This document shows, piece by piece, positions 38,300 through 47,845 of a stretch of 64,000 bases of DNA. The notes under the pieces were generated by a model. It ran no database searches, was not told the origin of the DNA, and saw nothing but the letters and a program-made list of their open reading frames with translations. The DNA is from Alphaproteobacteria bacterium. GTDB lineage: Bacteria > Pseudomonadota > Alphaproteobacteria > Micropepsales > Micropepsaceae. A program made the translations under genes and the position numbers. The stretch lies in the NCBI GenBank assembly GCA_017308475.1, contig JAFKEU010000005.1, positions 310,001 to 374,000 of the forward strand. The letters run 5' to 3'. The first letter of the stretch is position 1, and the number at the start of each line of letters is the position of its first letter.

Positions 38300-38713
38300 G
38301 TGACGCGGATCGAAAAACTCTGCGTCGACAAAGGTCTCCGCATGACGGACCAGCGGCGCGTGATCGCCAAGGTTCTTTCCGAATCCGAAGACCATCCGGA
38401 TGCGGAAGAACTTTACCGCCGCGCCTCTGCCGTCGATCCGCATATTTCCATTGCCACTGTCTATCGCACCGTCAAGCTGTTCGAGGATGCCGGCATCCTG
38501 GAACGGCATGATTTCCGCGACGGCCGCTCGCGCTACGAGGAAGTTCCCGAATCCCATCATGATCATCTGATCGACGTCGCCACCGGCAGCGTGATCGAAT
38601 TCCGGAACGAGGAAATCGAACGGCTCCAGCGCCGCGTCGCCGAGGAGTTGGGCTTTGAACTGGTCGATCACCGGCTGGAGCTTTACGGCGTGCCCAAGGG
38701 GCGCAAGCCGTAA
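38300..38713 (+). CDS. fur: Ferric uptake regulator family repressor (Fur)
   Basis: A 137-residue metal-responsive repressor. The winged helix (LRMTDQRRVIAKVLSESEDHPDAEELY, ISIATVYRTVKLFEDAGI) and metal site (ESHHDHLIDVATGSVIEF) are clear; the C-terminal CxxC zinc pair of E. coli Fur is absent, as in alphaproteobacterial Fur/Mur. Those proteins may respond to manganese (Mur) as well as iron. AAGGAG precedes the GTG start. Confidence 0.92.
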   Translation: MTRIEKLCVDKGLRMTDQRRVIAKVLSESEDHPDAEELYRRASAVDPHISIATVYRTVKLFEDAGILERHDFRDGRSRYEEVPESHHDHLIDVATGSVIEFRNEEIERLQRRVAEELGFELVDHRLELYGVPKGRKP

Positions 38714-38728
38714 TCCCGTGACCCTCCC

Positions 38729-39511
38729 ATGATGGACCGCCTGCGCGCCGCCGCCATCATCGCGGCCTTTCTCGTATTCACCGTTCTGTGCATGCCCATC
38801 CAGTGGCTGCTGCTGAAGCTGGGCGGCCGCTGGGCGCGAGCCTTTCCCAACTGGTATCATCGCCGCGTCGCGGCCCTGTTCGGGCTTCGCATCCGCGTGG
38901 TGGGCGCGCCGGTCACGAGCGAGGGCGTCCTGATCGTCGCCAACCACACAAGCTGGGCCGACATCGTGATCTTCTCGGCGGTGATGCCCATCTCCTTTGT
39001 CGCCAAGGCCGAAATCGCGCGCTGGCCCTTCTTTGGCACTCTGGCGCGGCTGCAGCGCACCGTCTTCGTTGAGCGCAGCCGGCGCAGCGCCACCGGCGAA
39101 AAGCGTGACCAGATCCGCCAGCGCCTGCTGGCAGGCGACGCCCTGGTCCTGTTCCCTGAAGGAACCAGCCATGATGGCAACCATGTCCTGCCCTTCAAGA
39201 GCGCCCTTCTGGGCGCGGCCGAGGCCCGGCTGGCGGGCGGCCAGCATGTGAAGGTACAACCGGTCACGGCCGCATTCACCGGCCTGCACGGCCTGCCCAT
39301 GGGGCGGGAGAACCGGCCCCTTTTTGCCTGGTACGGCGACATGGAGATGGTGCCCCACCTGTGGGAGGCGCTGCTGGCTGGGCCCGCCGATGTGGTGGTC
39401 CAGTTCCACCCGCCCCTCAGTCTGGACAGGATGGACCGCAAAAGCTTGGCACTGGAGGCGGAAAAGCTGGTCCGCGCCGGGCTGGCGGACGCCCTGTCGG
39501 GCAGGGTTTGA
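38729..39511 (+). CDS. Lysophospholipid acyltransferase family protein (PlsC/OlsA)
   Basis: A 260-residue membrane-bound acyltransferase: hydrophobic N-terminus, NHTSWADI with the catalytic His73/Asp78, and FPEGTSHDG. It could be 1-acylglycerol-3-phosphate acyltransferase or OlsA, which completes ornithine lipid. As I remember, Sinorhizobium olsA also sits beside miaB, so OlsA is favoured, together with the OlsB-type gene at 11141; this is inference. It follows fur by 15 nt. Confidence 0.85.
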   Translation: MMDRLRAAAIIAAFLVFTVLCMPIQWLLLKLGGRWARAFPNWYHRRVAALFGLRIRVVGAPVTSEGVLIVANHTSWADIVIFSAVMPISFVAKAEIARWPFFGTLARLQRTVFVERSRRSATGEKRDQIRQRLLAGDALVLFPEGTSHDGNHVLPFKSALLGAAEARLAGGQHVKVQPVTAAFTGLHGLPMGRENRPLFAWYGDMEMVPHLWEALLAGPADVVVQFHPPLSLDRMDRKSLALEAEKLVRAGLADALSGRV

Positions 39512-39539
39512 CTTGAATTTCGTCCGTCCGGCCCCGATA
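39512..39539 (+). promoter_or_regulatory. Possible heat-shock (RpoH-type) promoter upstream of miaB
   Basis: CTTGAAT at 39512-39518 and CCCCGATA at 39532-39539 are 13 nt apart and resemble the CTTGAA/CCCCATNT elements of RpoH promoters; the -10 is imperfect. It lies about 80 nt before miaB, directly after the acyltransferase stop. In E. coli ybeZ-ybeY-lnt is heat-inducible, which gives the guess some weight. Confidence 0.35.
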
Positions 39540-39620
39540 ACCGGCCTGCCGTGAAGACGCTTTCCCCCGCACCTGCCCGATGAACGACCCTGCTACCTCG
39601 CCGGGCGCGTTGGAACAGAC

Positions 39621-40931
39621 ATGAAGAAGCTCTTCGTCAAGACCTATGGCTGCCAGATGAACGCATATGATTCCGCCCGCATGGCGGATCTGCTGGCGCC
39701 GCTGGGCTATGTGCAGGCGGACGGTCCTGACGGGGCAGACATGGTGATCCTTAACACTTGCCACATTCGCGAAAAGGCGGCGGAAAAGGTCTATTCCGAA
39801 ATAGGGCGCCTGCGCGTGCTGAAGGCGCAAAAGGCGGAAGGCGGCGGGCGCATGCTGCTGGCGGTGGCCGGTTGCGTCGCCCAGGCCGAAGGCGAAGAGA
39901 TCGTGGCCCGTGCCCCGGCGGTGGATCTGGTGGTGGGGCCGCAGTCCTATCACCGCCTGCCGGAGATGATCGCCCGGTTCTCCCGCGAGGGCGGCCATAC
40001 GCTTGCCGCCGATTTTCCCGCGCTGGAAAAATTCGACGCCCTTCTGGAGACGAAAGAAACCGGCATCAGCGCCTTCCTGACGGTGCAGGAAGGCTGCGAC
40101 AAATTCTGTACCTTCTGCGTGGTGCCCTATACGCGTGGCCCCGAACATTCCCGCGCGCCCCAGGCGGTGCTGGACGAGGCACGGCACCTGGTGGATCTGG
40201 GCGCACGCGAACTGGTGCTGCTTGGCCAGAATGTGAACGCCTATAATGGCGGTGGATGGTCCCTGGCGAAATTGTGCGAGGCGCTGGCGAAGATCGACGG
40301 TCTTCAGCGTATCCGCTACACCACCAGCCACCCGAACGACATGTCCGATGACCTGATCACCGCGCACCGCGACAACGACAAGCTGATGCCCTATCTGCAT
40401 CTTCCGGTACAGTCGGGGTCGGACGCCACGCTGGAGGCGATGAACCGCAAGCACCGCGCCGCCGACTATCTGCGCATCGTCGACCGGCTGCGCGCCGCCC
40501 GTCCCGACATCGCGCTGACCTCCGATTTTATCGTGGGATTTCCGGGCGAACGCGACGCCGATTTCGAAGCCACGCTGCAGCTGGTGCGCGATGTGGGCTT
40601 CGCCACCGCCTTTTCCTTCAAATATTCGAAGCGACCCGGGACGCCCGCCGCGGCCCTGCGGAGCCAGGTGGCAGAGGATGTGAAATCCGCCCGGCTTGAA
40701 GCCTTGCAGGCCCTGCTTGGTCGTCAGCAGCATGATTTCGACGACGGCCAGATCGGGCGTACCCTCCCAGTGTTGTTCGAAAAGCCTGGGCGCAAGACGG
40801 GGCAGCTCGTCGGCCGCACGCCCTATCTGCAACCGGTGCATGTTGAGGCGCCAAGCGCGATGATCGGCCAGCTCGCATCCGTGCGCGTCGAACGGCGCAC
40901 CGCCAACAGCCTCCACGGATCCCTGGTTTGA
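39621..40931 (+). CDS. miaB: tRNA-2-methylthio-N6-dimethylallyladenosine synthase
   Basis: A 436-residue radical SAM methylthiotransferase that modifies i6A37 of UNN-decoding tRNAs. The N-terminal domain holds Cys11, Cys47 and Cys85 for the auxiliary cluster; the radical SAM cluster uses Cys159, Cys163 and Cys166 ([18 protein letters not shown]); a TRAM domain closes the protein. The stop overlaps the TTG start of ybeZ. Confidence 0.96.
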   Translation: MKKLFVKTYGCQMNAYDSARMADLLAPLGYVQADGPDGADMVILNTCHIREKAAEKVYSEIGRLRVLKAQKAEGGGRMLLAVAGCVAQAEGEEIVARAPAVDLVVGPQSYHRLPEMIARFSREGGHTLAADFPALEKFDALLETKETGISAFLTVQEGCDKFCTFCVVPYTRGPEHSRAPQAVLDEARHLVDLGARELVLLGQNVNAYNGGGWSLAKLCEALAKIDGLQRIRYTTSHPNDMSDDLITAHRDNDKLMPYLHLPVQSGSDATLEAMNRKHRAADYLRIVDRLRAARPDIALTSDFIVGFPGERDADFEATLQLVRDVGFATAFSFKYSKRPGTPAAALRSQVAEDVKSARLEALQALLGRQQHDFDDGQIGRTLPVLFEKPGRKTGQLVGRTPYLQPVHVEAPSAMIGQLASVRVERRTANSLHGSLV

Positions 40932-41872
40932 CGGCCAAGACAAAAAAAGCGTCGCTGACGCTGGAGTTCCCCGACAACGCGCTACTGGCTGCCGTCAGCG
41001 GGCCCCATTCCAAGCATCTGGTTCGGCTGGAACAGAAGCTGGACGTCACCATCGACATGCGCGGCAATCTGGTGTCGGTCGGCGGGGCAGCCCGCGAACG
41101 TGCCGCCTCGATCCTGCGCACGCTCTACGCCAGGGTCGAAGCGGGGGAAAGCATCACCCCGGCGGAGGTCGATGCCGAGATCCGCTTCACCGACCAGGGC
41201 CGCGCGCTGGCGCCTGGCGCGATCAAGACCTCTTCGACCCGCGCCGTGCGGCCGCGCTCGCCAGCCCAGGCGGCCTATCTGGACTTGATGCGCAATCGCC
41301 CGCTGGTGTTTGGCGTCGGCCCGGCGGGCACCGGCAAGACCTATCTTGCCGCCGCCTTCGCCGCCCACATGCTGCATGAGCGGCGGGTGGAGCGGATCAT
41401 CCTGTCGCGCCCTGCGCTGGAGGCGGGCGAGCGCCTGGGCTTCCTGCCCGGCGACCTGAAGGAGAAAATCGATCCCTACCTGCGCCCTCTCTATGACGCG
41501 CTGTTCGACGTTCTGGGCGAGCAGGCCGCGCGGCTGATGGAGTTGGGCGTGATCGAGGTGGCACCGCTGGCATTCATGCGCGGGCGCACGCTTTCGCGCG
41601 CCTTCGTCATCCTGGACGAGGCACAGAATACCACCGGCGCCCAGATGAAGATGGCGCTGACCCGCCTGGGCGAGGAAAGCCACATGGTGGTGACGGGCGA
41701 TCCCTCGCAGAGCGACCTGCCGGACGGCGAGGCCAATGGCCTCAACCAGGCCCTGGCCATTCTGGAAGATGTGGAAGGCGTGGGCGTGGCCCGTTTTGCC
41801 GAGCGCGACGTGGTGCGCCATCCTCTCGTCGCCCGCATCGTGGCCGCATACAATCGGCGGGCCGGTTCATGA
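40928..41872 (+). CDS. ybeZ: PhoH-like ATPase YbeZ
   Basis: A 314-residue protein: N-terminal KH-like part, then a PhoH P-loop domain with Walker [12 protein letters not shown] and Walker [15 protein letters not shown]. YbeZ works with the ribonuclease YbeY in ribosome and RNA quality control. The TTG start overlaps the miaB stop (TTGA), and ybeY overlaps by 4 bp. Confidence 0.94.
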   Translation: MTAKTKKASLTLEFPDNALLAAVSGPHSKHLVRLEQKLDVTIDMRGNLVSVGGAARERAASILRTLYARVEAGESITPAEVDAEIRFTDQGRALAPGAIKTSSTRAVRPRSPAQAAYLDLMRNRPLVFGVGPAGTGKTYLAAAFAAHMLHERRVERIILSRPALEAGERLGFLPGDLKEKIDPYLRPLYDALFDVLGEQAARLMELGVIEVAPLAFMRGRTLSRAFVILDEAQNTTGAQMKMALTRLGEESHMVVTGDPSQSDLPDGEANGLNQALAILEDVEGVGVARFAERDVVRHPLVARIVAAYNRRAGS

Positions 41873-42318
41873 GTGGAATCCAGATGGTGGTCGAAGATCC
41901 GGCCTGGCGTGGGCATCGCGGCCTTCGGGCCAAGCTGTTGCGCGTCGCCGAAGCTGCGGCCGCAGCAGGGAAATTGCGCGGCGAGCTTACCATTCTTCTG
42001 GCTGACGATGCGCGACTGATGGCGCTGAACCGCGAGTTCCGCGGCAAGAACCGGCCGACCAATGTGCTCTCCTTTCCCAGCGCCAGAACGGGCTATCATG
42101 GTGACATAGCCATCGCCCACGGTGTTAGCGCGGCCGAGGCGAAGGCGGCGGGCAGGCGCTTTGCCGACCATGTCAGCCATCTGGTGGTGCATGGCGTGCT
42201 GCATCTGGCAGGCTATGATCATGAGACCGAGCGCGACGCAAGGCTGATGGAACCGCTGGAGGTGAAGATACTGGCCCGCCTGGGCATCGCCGATCCCTAC
42301 CGCGCGGTAGCGCCATGA
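41869..42318 (+). CDS. ybeY: Endoribonuclease YbeY
   Basis: A 149-residue zinc endoribonuclease acting in 16S rRNA 3'-end processing. The zinc site is HGVLHLAGYDH (H-x3-H-x5-H) and NREFRGKNRPTNVLSFP is the second signature. Overlapping ATGA junctions link it to ybeZ and corC. Confidence 0.95.
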   Translation: MSGIQMVVEDPAWRGHRGLRAKLLRVAEAAAAAGKLRGELTILLADDARLMALNREFRGKNRPTNVLSFPSARTGYHGDIAIAHGVSAAEAKAAGRRFADHVSHLVVHGVLHLAGYDHETERDARLMEPLEVKILARLGIADPYRAVAP

Positions 42319-43214
42319 CGGATCACCTGCCGGTGTGGAAGCGGCTGATTCTGAAACTGCGCGGCGAAGATGCTTCGGCCGCCGCCATGCGCGAAAGCCT
42401 TGCCGAGGTCGTTGAGCAAAGCGAACGCGAATCCCCTGCCTTGTCGGCGCAGGAACGCGTGATGCTGGGCAATCTTTTGCGCTTCGGCGACCTGCGCGTG
42501 CGCGACGTGATGGTCCCCCGGGCCGAGATCATCGCCGCCGACGAAGCCATCACCCTGGCCGAACTGATGAAGCTCATCCGCGAGGCGCAGCATTCGCGCA
42601 TCCCGGTTTATCGCGATACCCTGGACGATCCCACCGGCCTCATCCATGTCAAGGACGTGCTGGCGCTGATGGAGCCGTCGCCCGAAGGCGCCTATTGCGT
42701 TACGCCCAGCGCGGCGGTCGTATCGCTGCGCCGCCCCATCCTGTTCGCGCCGCCCTCGATGCGGGCGCTCGATCTCCTGGTCAAGATGCAGGCCAGCCAT
42801 ACCCATCTGGCGCTGGTGATCGACGAATATGGCGGCACCGACGGGCTGGTCTCGATCGAGGATCTGATCGAGGAGATCGTGGGCGACATCTCCGACGAGC
42901 ATGACGAGGATACCGCCGCGCTCAAGCCGGACGACGATGGCTATATCGCCGATGCGCGCATGGACCTGGAGGACTTCAAGGAGCAGACCGGCCACGACCT
43001 GATATTTGAGGACGCCGACGAGGATACCGACAGCCTGGGCGGGCTCGTCACCTCGCTTCTGGGCCGTGTGCCCCAGCGCGGCGAGATTATCGATCACCCG
43101 GGAGGGTTCCAGTTCCTGGTACTGGATGCCGACCCGCGCCGGGTGCGCCGCCTTCGCGTGCGCCTACCCAAGGGTGCACAAGAAAACAGCCAGAAGAACG
43201 CTGCCGCGCAATGA
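42315..43214 (+). CDS. corC: CBS-domain CorC/YbeX family protein
   Basis: A 299-residue cytoplasmic protein. ERVMLGNLLRFGDLRVRDVMVPRAEI opens two CBS domains, followed by MALVIDEYGGTDGLV-type sequence (LALVIDEYGGTDGLVSIED) and a CorC_HlyC domain (FLVLDADPRRVRRLRVRL). It lacks a DUF21 membrane domain. The family is linked to magnesium/cobalt efflux and, for YbeX, to ribosome maintenance. It overlaps lnt by 4 bp. Confidence 0.92.
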   Translation: MTDHLPVWKRLILKLRGEDASAAAMRESLAEVVEQSERESPALSAQERVMLGNLLRFGDLRVRDVMVPRAEIIAADEAITLAELMKLIREAQHSRIPVYRDTLDDPTGLIHVKDVLALMEPSPEGAYCVTPSAAVVSLRRPILFAPPSMRALDLLVKMQASHTHLALVIDEYGGTDGLVSIEDLIEEIVGDISDEHDEDTAALKPDDDGYIADARMDLEDFKEQTGHDLIFEDADEDTDSLGGLVTSLLGRVPQRGEIIDHPGGFQFLVLDADPRRVRRLRVRLPKGAQENSQKNAAAQ

Positions 43215-44788
43215 CGGCACTTTCGGCCTTTGGCGACGCCATAAAATCTCTTTCCGGCTGGCGGCGCCTTGCCCTGGGCTTCGCCGCCGGTGCCGTCTCG
43301 GCCACGGGGTTCGCGCCGCTTGGATTCTTCCCTGCTCTGCTGTTGGGTTATGCCGCGCTGGTGCTGCTGATCGACGGCGCCGATGCGGCCCCCCATCCCA
43401 TCCGCGCGGCCGCCGCCGTCGGCTGGGCCTTCCTGTTTGGCCAGTTTCTGGTTGGCTTCTACTGGATCGGCTATGCCTTCATGGTCGATCCGGGGGCGCA
43501 TCTTTGGCAAATGCCTTTCGCGCTGGTCGGGCTGACGGCGGGATTGGCGCTTTATGGCGCGCTGGCCGGCGCGTTCGCGGCCTGGTTCTGGCAGGATGGT
43601 CCGGCGCGCATCTTCATCTTCGCGGCAGGCTTCGCCCTGTGCGAATGGCTCCGCGGCCATCTGCTGACGGGTTTTCCCTGGAACCTGTCCGGCTATGCCT
43701 GGGGCCTGGCGCCCGCGCTGCTGCAGACAGCAAGCCTGGTGGGCGCCTATGGCCTGTCGTTCCTCACCATTCTTTTTGGGGCCGCGCTGGCCGAGTTGTT
43801 TTGCGGCCGCTGGCGCGCGCCCGCCGCGATCCTGCTTCTGTTTGCCGCGCTGCTGGCCTTTGGCGCCTACCGCCTCGCAGCCACGCAAGTTCGCGACGTC
43901 CCCGGCGTGGTGGTGCGGCTGATACAACCGGATGTCCCCCAGCGGGAAAAATATGTCCGCCGGCTGATGCTGCGAAACTGGGAGCGTCTGGTCGATCTAT
44001 CCGCCCGGCCGGCGGACAAGGCGATTGGCAAGCCCAGCGTGATTGTCTGGCCCGAAGCGGCCACCGGCTTTCCGGTCGCGCGCGCCCCAGGCGCGCTGGA
44101 CCAGATCGCCCTTTTTACCGCGCGCGGGCAGACCGTGATCACCGGCTCGGAGCGCATCGACCATGACGATCGGGGGCTGGCCTTCTTCAACAGTCTCTAC
44201 CTTTTTGCCCCTTATGGCGCGCTGCCTCTGGTCTATGACAAATTCCATCTGGTGCCGTTCGGCGAATATGTGCCCTTTGCCAGCCAGTTGGGCCGGTTGG
44301 GTATCACCAAACTGACACAAGGCGCATCGGGTTTTTCAGCCGGCGATCATCCCCATCTCCTGCCAGTCCCAGGTGCGCCGCCCATGTCGCCACTGATCTG
44401 TTACGAGGTGATCTTTCCGGGCGAAGTGACCGATACCGGCGCGCCGCGCCCTGGCTGGTTCGTCAATGTCACCGACGATTCCTGGTTCGGCCCCTGGGCC
44501 GGGCCGCGCCAGCATCTGCTGATCGCGCGGGTGCGCGCCATCGAAGAAGGTCTTCCCATCGCCCGCGCCGCCAACACCGGGATCAGCGCGATGATAGATC
44601 CCCTGGGGCGGATTTCCGCCCGCCTGGCGCTGGGCAAAATGGGAGTGGTCGACGCCCGCCTGTCTGCCGCCCTGCCCGAAACGGTTTATGCGCGGTTTGG
44701 CGATCTTCCCTTTTTCCTGCTCCTGCTTGGCGCCGTCCTTGTGGCGTATTTCCTGGCCCGCGCGGCCCGCCGGCCCGGTTCTAGATGA
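43211..44788 (+). CDS. lnt: Apolipoprotein N-acyltransferase
   Basis: A 525-residue inner-membrane enzyme that adds the third acyl chain to lipoproteins. About six N-terminal membrane helices lead to a nitrilase-fold domain with the catalytic triad in VWPEAATGFPV (Glu), YDKFHLVPFGEYVP (Lys) and LICYEVIFPG (Cys). A last hydrophobic helix ends the protein. Several lipoproteins in the window are potential substrates. Confidence 0.96.
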   Translation: MTALSAFGDAIKSLSGWRRLALGFAAGAVSATGFAPLGFFPALLLGYAALVLLIDGADAAPHPIRAAAAVGWAFLFGQFLVGFYWIGYAFMVDPGAHLWQMPFALVGLTAGLALYGALAGAFAAWFWQDGPARIFIFAAGFALCEWLRGHLLTGFPWNLSGYAWGLAPALLQTASLVGAYGLSFLTILFGAALAELFCGRWRAPAAILLLFAALLAFGAYRLAATQVRDVPGVVVRLIQPDVPQREKYVRRLMLRNWERLVDLSARPADKAIGKPSVIVWPEAATGFPVARAPGALDQIALFTARGQTVITGSERIDHDDRGLAFFNSLYLFAPYGALPLVYDKFHLVPFGEYVPFASQLGRLGITKLTQGASGFSAGDHPHLLPVPGAPPMSPLICYEVIFPGEVTDTGAPRPGWFVNVTDDSWFGPWAGPRQHLLIARVRAIEEGLPIARAANTGISAMIDPLGRISARLALGKMGVVDARLSAALPETVYARFGDLPFFLLLLGAVLVAYFLARAARRPGSR

Positions 44789-45267
44789 AATATCTGTTCA
44801 GTTCGGCGGCCGATGCAGGTAAGTTCCCGCAAGGCCAACCGAGCCGTGCAACCGTGCCGAAAAAACAAGCAAATCCCATCGACATTCAGGTCGGAAATCG
44901 CGTGCGCATCCGGCGCATGCTGATCGGCATGAGCCAGGAACGGCTGGGCGATCTTCTGGGCCTGACCTTCCAGCAGGTCCAGAAATACGAAAAGGGCGTC
45001 AACCGCATCGGTGCGGGCCGCCTGTTCGAGGTGGCGCGCATTCTCAATGTGCCGATCGACTTCTTCTATGAAGGGGTGGAAGCCCAGCTTGCGGGACAGC
45101 CCGGCATGGCCGAACCGGAAGGCGCGCCCCCGGTGATGGAGTTCGTTTCCTCCGGCGAGGGGTTGCAGCTTTCCCTGGCCTTCATGAAGATCAAGGATGC
45201 CAAGGTCAGGAAGCGCGTGCTGGATCTTGTGAAAAGTCTGGCCGAGGAAGAAGAACAAAAGAGCTAG
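44785..45267 (+). CDS. XRE-family transcriptional regulator
   Basis: A 160-residue DNA-binding protein. The helix-turn-helix lies in VRIRRMLIGMSQERLGDLLG and VQKYEKGVNRIGAGRL; the C-terminal helix is acidic. An ATG overlaps the lnt stop (ATGA), but the GTG at 44854, giving 137 residues that start with PKKQANPIDIQVGNRV, fits homologues better as I recall them. Alphaproteobacteria often carry such a gene after lnt. Targets are unknown. Confidence 0.85.
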   Translation: MKYLFSSAADAGKFPQGQPSRATVPKKQANPIDIQVGNRVRIRRMLIGMSQERLGDLLGLTFQQVQKYEKGVNRIGAGRLFEVARILNVPIDFFYEGVEAQLAGQPGMAEPEGAPPVMEFVSSGEGLQLSLAFMKIKDAKVRKRVLDLVKSLAEEEEQKS

Positions 45268-45270
45268 GCG

Positions 45271-45588
45271 CTAGCCCTTCCGCGACGCCTTTTCCGCCAG
45301 CCCCGATTGCGTCTCGCGGCCCTTCAGCACCGCATAGACATCTTCCGGGGTGACGCCTGCCGCAGCCCACAGCACCAGCAGGTGATAGAGGACGTCGGCC
45401 GATTCCCTGGCCAACTCGGCCCTGTCCCGGCCAATGGCGGCGATCACTGTCTCCACCGCCTCCTCGCCGAACTTCCGGGCGCATTTCTCCACGCCTGCCG
45501 CCAGAAGGCTGGCGGTATAGGACTGCGACGGGTCCGCACCCTTGCGCGCGGCGATGGTGGCATAAAGTCGGTCGATGGCATCGGACAT
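45271..45588 (-). CDS. hisE: Phosphoribosyl-ATP diphosphatase
   Basis: A 105-residue all-helical MazG-like hydrolase, second step of histidine synthesis. Signatures are ARKFGEEAVETVIAA and LARESADVLYHLLVLW, with the acidic metal ligands. ATG 45588 is favoured over GTG 45600. It stands apart from other his genes; hisF is at 61150 in this window, so the pathway is scattered. Confidence 0.93.
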   Translation of the reverse strand: MSDAIDRLYATIAARKGADPSQSYTASLLAAGVEKCARKFGEEAVETVIAAIGRDRAELARESADVLYHLLVLWAAAGVTPEDVYAVLKGRETQSGLAEKASRKG

Positions 45589-45639
45589 GGGATCACTCAC
45601 AGCGGAAGGACGGCAGGCTAGCCGGTTCCCGCGCCGCCA

Positions 45640-46467
45640 TCAAAGCCCGATGCGGGCGCGGATGTCGGCGGGGGTGGCGCCCGCTTCGCGCAGCGCCTTC
45701 AGGGTGACGGCGGCATTGCGCTTGGAGAATTTGCGCCCGTCCTCGTCCAGGATCAGCCGGTGATGGGCATATTGCGGCTCGGGCAAGGCAAGAAGCGCCT
45801 GCAACAGGCGCTGCACATGGGTGGCGGGCAGAAGGTCTTCGCCCCGCGTCACCAGGTTCACGCCCTGCCTGGCGTCATCCACCACCACACTCAGGTGATA
45901 GGAAGTGGGCAAGTCCTTGCGCGCGATCACCACATCGCCGAACAGGCCGGGATGGACGGCATACCGCCGGCTATGCTCCAGGAAAGTCAGCGGCCCCGTC
46001 AGCGCCGCCGCCGCGGCGACATCCAGCCGGATGGCATAGGGTTCGCCCGCCGCCATGCGTGCCTGGCGCTCGCCGGCGGTCAGCGTGCGGCAGGTGCCGG
46101 GATAAAGGAAGCCCTTGTTGCCATGGGGGACGCCGGCATGGGGCGCATCTCCCGCCCCTGCGATCTCGCGGGCAATGTCGGCGCGGGTGCAGAAACAGGG
46201 ATAGGTGAGGTCCTCAAGCTGGTCCAGCGCGGCGCGATAGGCATCCATGCGTGCAGACTGGCGCAATACCGGCTCGTCCCAGGACAGGCCCAGCCATTTC
46301 AGGTCCAGGAAGATGGCTTCGATGAAATGATCGCGCGACCGGGCGGAGTCGATATCCTCGATGCGCAATACGAAATCGTCGCCGCCCTGGAACGCGACGA
46401 TGGCGGCAAAGGCATGGCCCAGATGCAGCAGGCCTGTCGGTGAAGGTGCGAAGCGGGTTACAATCAT
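45640..46467 (-). CDS. gluQ: Glutamyl-Q tRNA(Asp) synthetase
   Basis: A 275-residue truncated relative of glutamyl-tRNA synthetase that attaches glutamate to queuosine in tRNA-Asp. HIGH-like motif FAPSPTGLLHLGHA, zinc ligands in PCFCTR and LYPGTCR, and KMSKS-like KFSKRN are visible; the anticodon-binding domain is absent as expected. The open frame extends to 47097 antisense to the esterase, but the conserved start is the ATG at 46467. Confidence 0.93.
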   Translation of the reverse strand: MIVTRFAPSPTGLLHLGHAFAAIVAFQGGDDFVLRIEDIDSARSRDHFIEAIFLDLKWLGLSWDEPVLRQSARMDAYRAALDQLEDLTYPCFCTRADIAREIAGAGDAPHAGVPHGNKGFLYPGTCRTLTAGERQARMAAGEPYAIRLDVAAAAALTGPLTFLEHSRRYAVHPGLFGDVVIARKDLPTSYHLSVVVDDARQGVNLVTRGEDLLPATHVQRLLQALLALPEPQYAHHRLILDEDGRKFSKRNAAVTLKALREAGATPADIRARIGL

Positions 46468-46497
46468 GGTCTGCAAATCTAGCCCATCACGCCAACC

Positions 46498-47205
46498 ATG
46501 ACACTCGATACCCCCATATTGGCCGGTCCCACCATGCCGCCCGCCCGCGGCCCCGCCAGTCATCTGGTCGTCATGGTGCATGGCTATGGCGCCGACGGCC
46601 AGGATCTGATCGGGCTGGCCGATCATTGGCGCCAGATGCTGCCGACGGTGGCGTTCAGCGCGCCCAATGCGCCGGCGCGCGTTCCCGGAGCGCCCGGCTA
46701 TCAGTGGTTTGCGATCTCCCGCATCGATCCACACGAGATGCAGATGGGCGTGGAACAGGCGGGCCCGGTGCTTGACGCCTTCGTGGATGCTGAACTTGCG
46801 CGCCTGGGCCTTCCGCCCGAGCGTCTGGCGCTGGTGGGCTTTTCCCAAGGCACGATGCTGTCCCTGCATGTCGGGCTGCGCCGGAAGGTCAGACCCGCAG
46901 CCATTGTGGGCTTCTCGGGCCTTCTGGCCGGCTCGGTGCCGCCATCGGCGAATGACGGCGCCGATATTCCGCCCATTCTTCTGACCCACGGCGACAGTGA
47001 CAGTGTCATCCCGCCCCAGGCCATGTTCCTGGCGGCCAGTCAGCTCGGCTTGGCGGGGGCGGCGGTACAGTGGCACTTGGCGCCGGGCATGGGCCACGGC
47101 ATCGACCCGGAAGGACTGACGATGGCCGGCATTTTCCTGGGCCAGGCATTTGCCGGGCGATTGCGGCGGCTGGGCCAGACGCGCTGCGTCTACAAAGTGT
47201 CATAG
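46498..47205 (+). CDS. Alpha/beta hydrolase, carboxylesterase/phospholipase family
   Basis: A 235-residue serine hydrolase. The oxyanion region MVHGYGADGQDLIG, nucleophile in VGFSQGTM, Asp in THGDSDSVIP and His in GMGHGIDPEG form a complete triad of the Abhydrolase_2 family. Substrates are short esters or lysophospholipids. It is divergent from gluQ with 30 bp between start codons. Confidence 0.9.
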   Translation: MTLDTPILAGPTMPPARGPASHLVVMVHGYGADGQDLIGLADHWRQMLPTVAFSAPNAPARVPGAPGYQWFAISRIDPHEMQMGVEQAGPVLDAFVDAELARLGLPPERLALVGFSQGTMLSLHVGLRRKVRPAAIVGFSGLLAGSVPPSANDGADIPPILLTHGDSDSVIPPQAMFLAASQLGLAGAAVQWHLAPGMGHGIDPEGLTMAGIFLGQAFAGRLRRLGQTRCVYKVS

Positions 47206-47284
47206 CGAATCGGCTAGCATAAGCGCACGCGATGACGCACAATTCGCGCTGCGAAAGGAGATTGGCCTTCACAGGATTTCCTCC

Positions 47285-47845
47285 GTGCTAGCCGCCAGCG
47301 TGTCCGCCGGCAATTGCCCCGCCCTGGTGCTCAACGCCGATTATCGGCCCTTGAGCTACTATCCGCTTTCGCTCTGGTCCTGGCAGGACACGATCAAGGC
47401 GGTGTTCCTGGACCGGGTGACCATCCTCGAAGAATATGATCGGGTGGTGCACTCGGCCCGCTTCGAGATGAAGCTGCCCTCGGTCGTTTCCCTGAAGACC
47501 TATATCCGGCCGGCACGCAGGCCCGCCTTCACCCGGTTCAATGTCTTTCTGCGCGACCAGTTCGAATGCCAGTATTGCGGCGATCCCGAGGACCTGACCT
47601 TCGACCACGTGATTCCGCGTTCACGCGGCGGGCGCACGACGTGGGAAAATGTCGTCACCGCCTGCAGCGCGTGCAACCTGCTGAAGGGCGGGCGCATGCC
47701 GGCCCAGGCGCACATGCATCCGCGCATCCGCCCGCACCAGCCCACGGTGATCGAGCTGCGCGAGCACGGCCGCAGGTTCCCGCCCAACTATCTGCATGAA
47801 AGCTGGACGGACTATCTGTACTGGGATTCCGAACTCGAGCCGTAA
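47285..47845 (+). CDS. HNH endonuclease family protein
   Basis: A 186-residue protein. The zinc ribbon and nuclease motif are in ECQYCGDPEDLTFDHVIP and VTACSACNLLKGGRMP. The conserved N-terminus PALVLNADYRPLSYYPLSLW occurs in a widespread HNH family without mobile neighbours. The GTG at 47285 is preceded by AGGA; the frame is open upstream to 47150. Role is unknown; nothing adjacent indicates restriction or a phage. Confidence 0.88.
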   Translation: MLAASVSAGNCPALVLNADYRPLSYYPLSLWSWQDTIKAVFLDRVTILEEYDRVVHSARFEMKLPSVVSLKTYIRPARRPAFTRFNVFLRDQFECQYCGDPEDLTFDHVIPRSRGGRTTWENVVTACSACNLLKGGRMPAQAHMHPRIRPHQPTVIELREHGRRFPPNYLHESWTDYLYWDSELEP

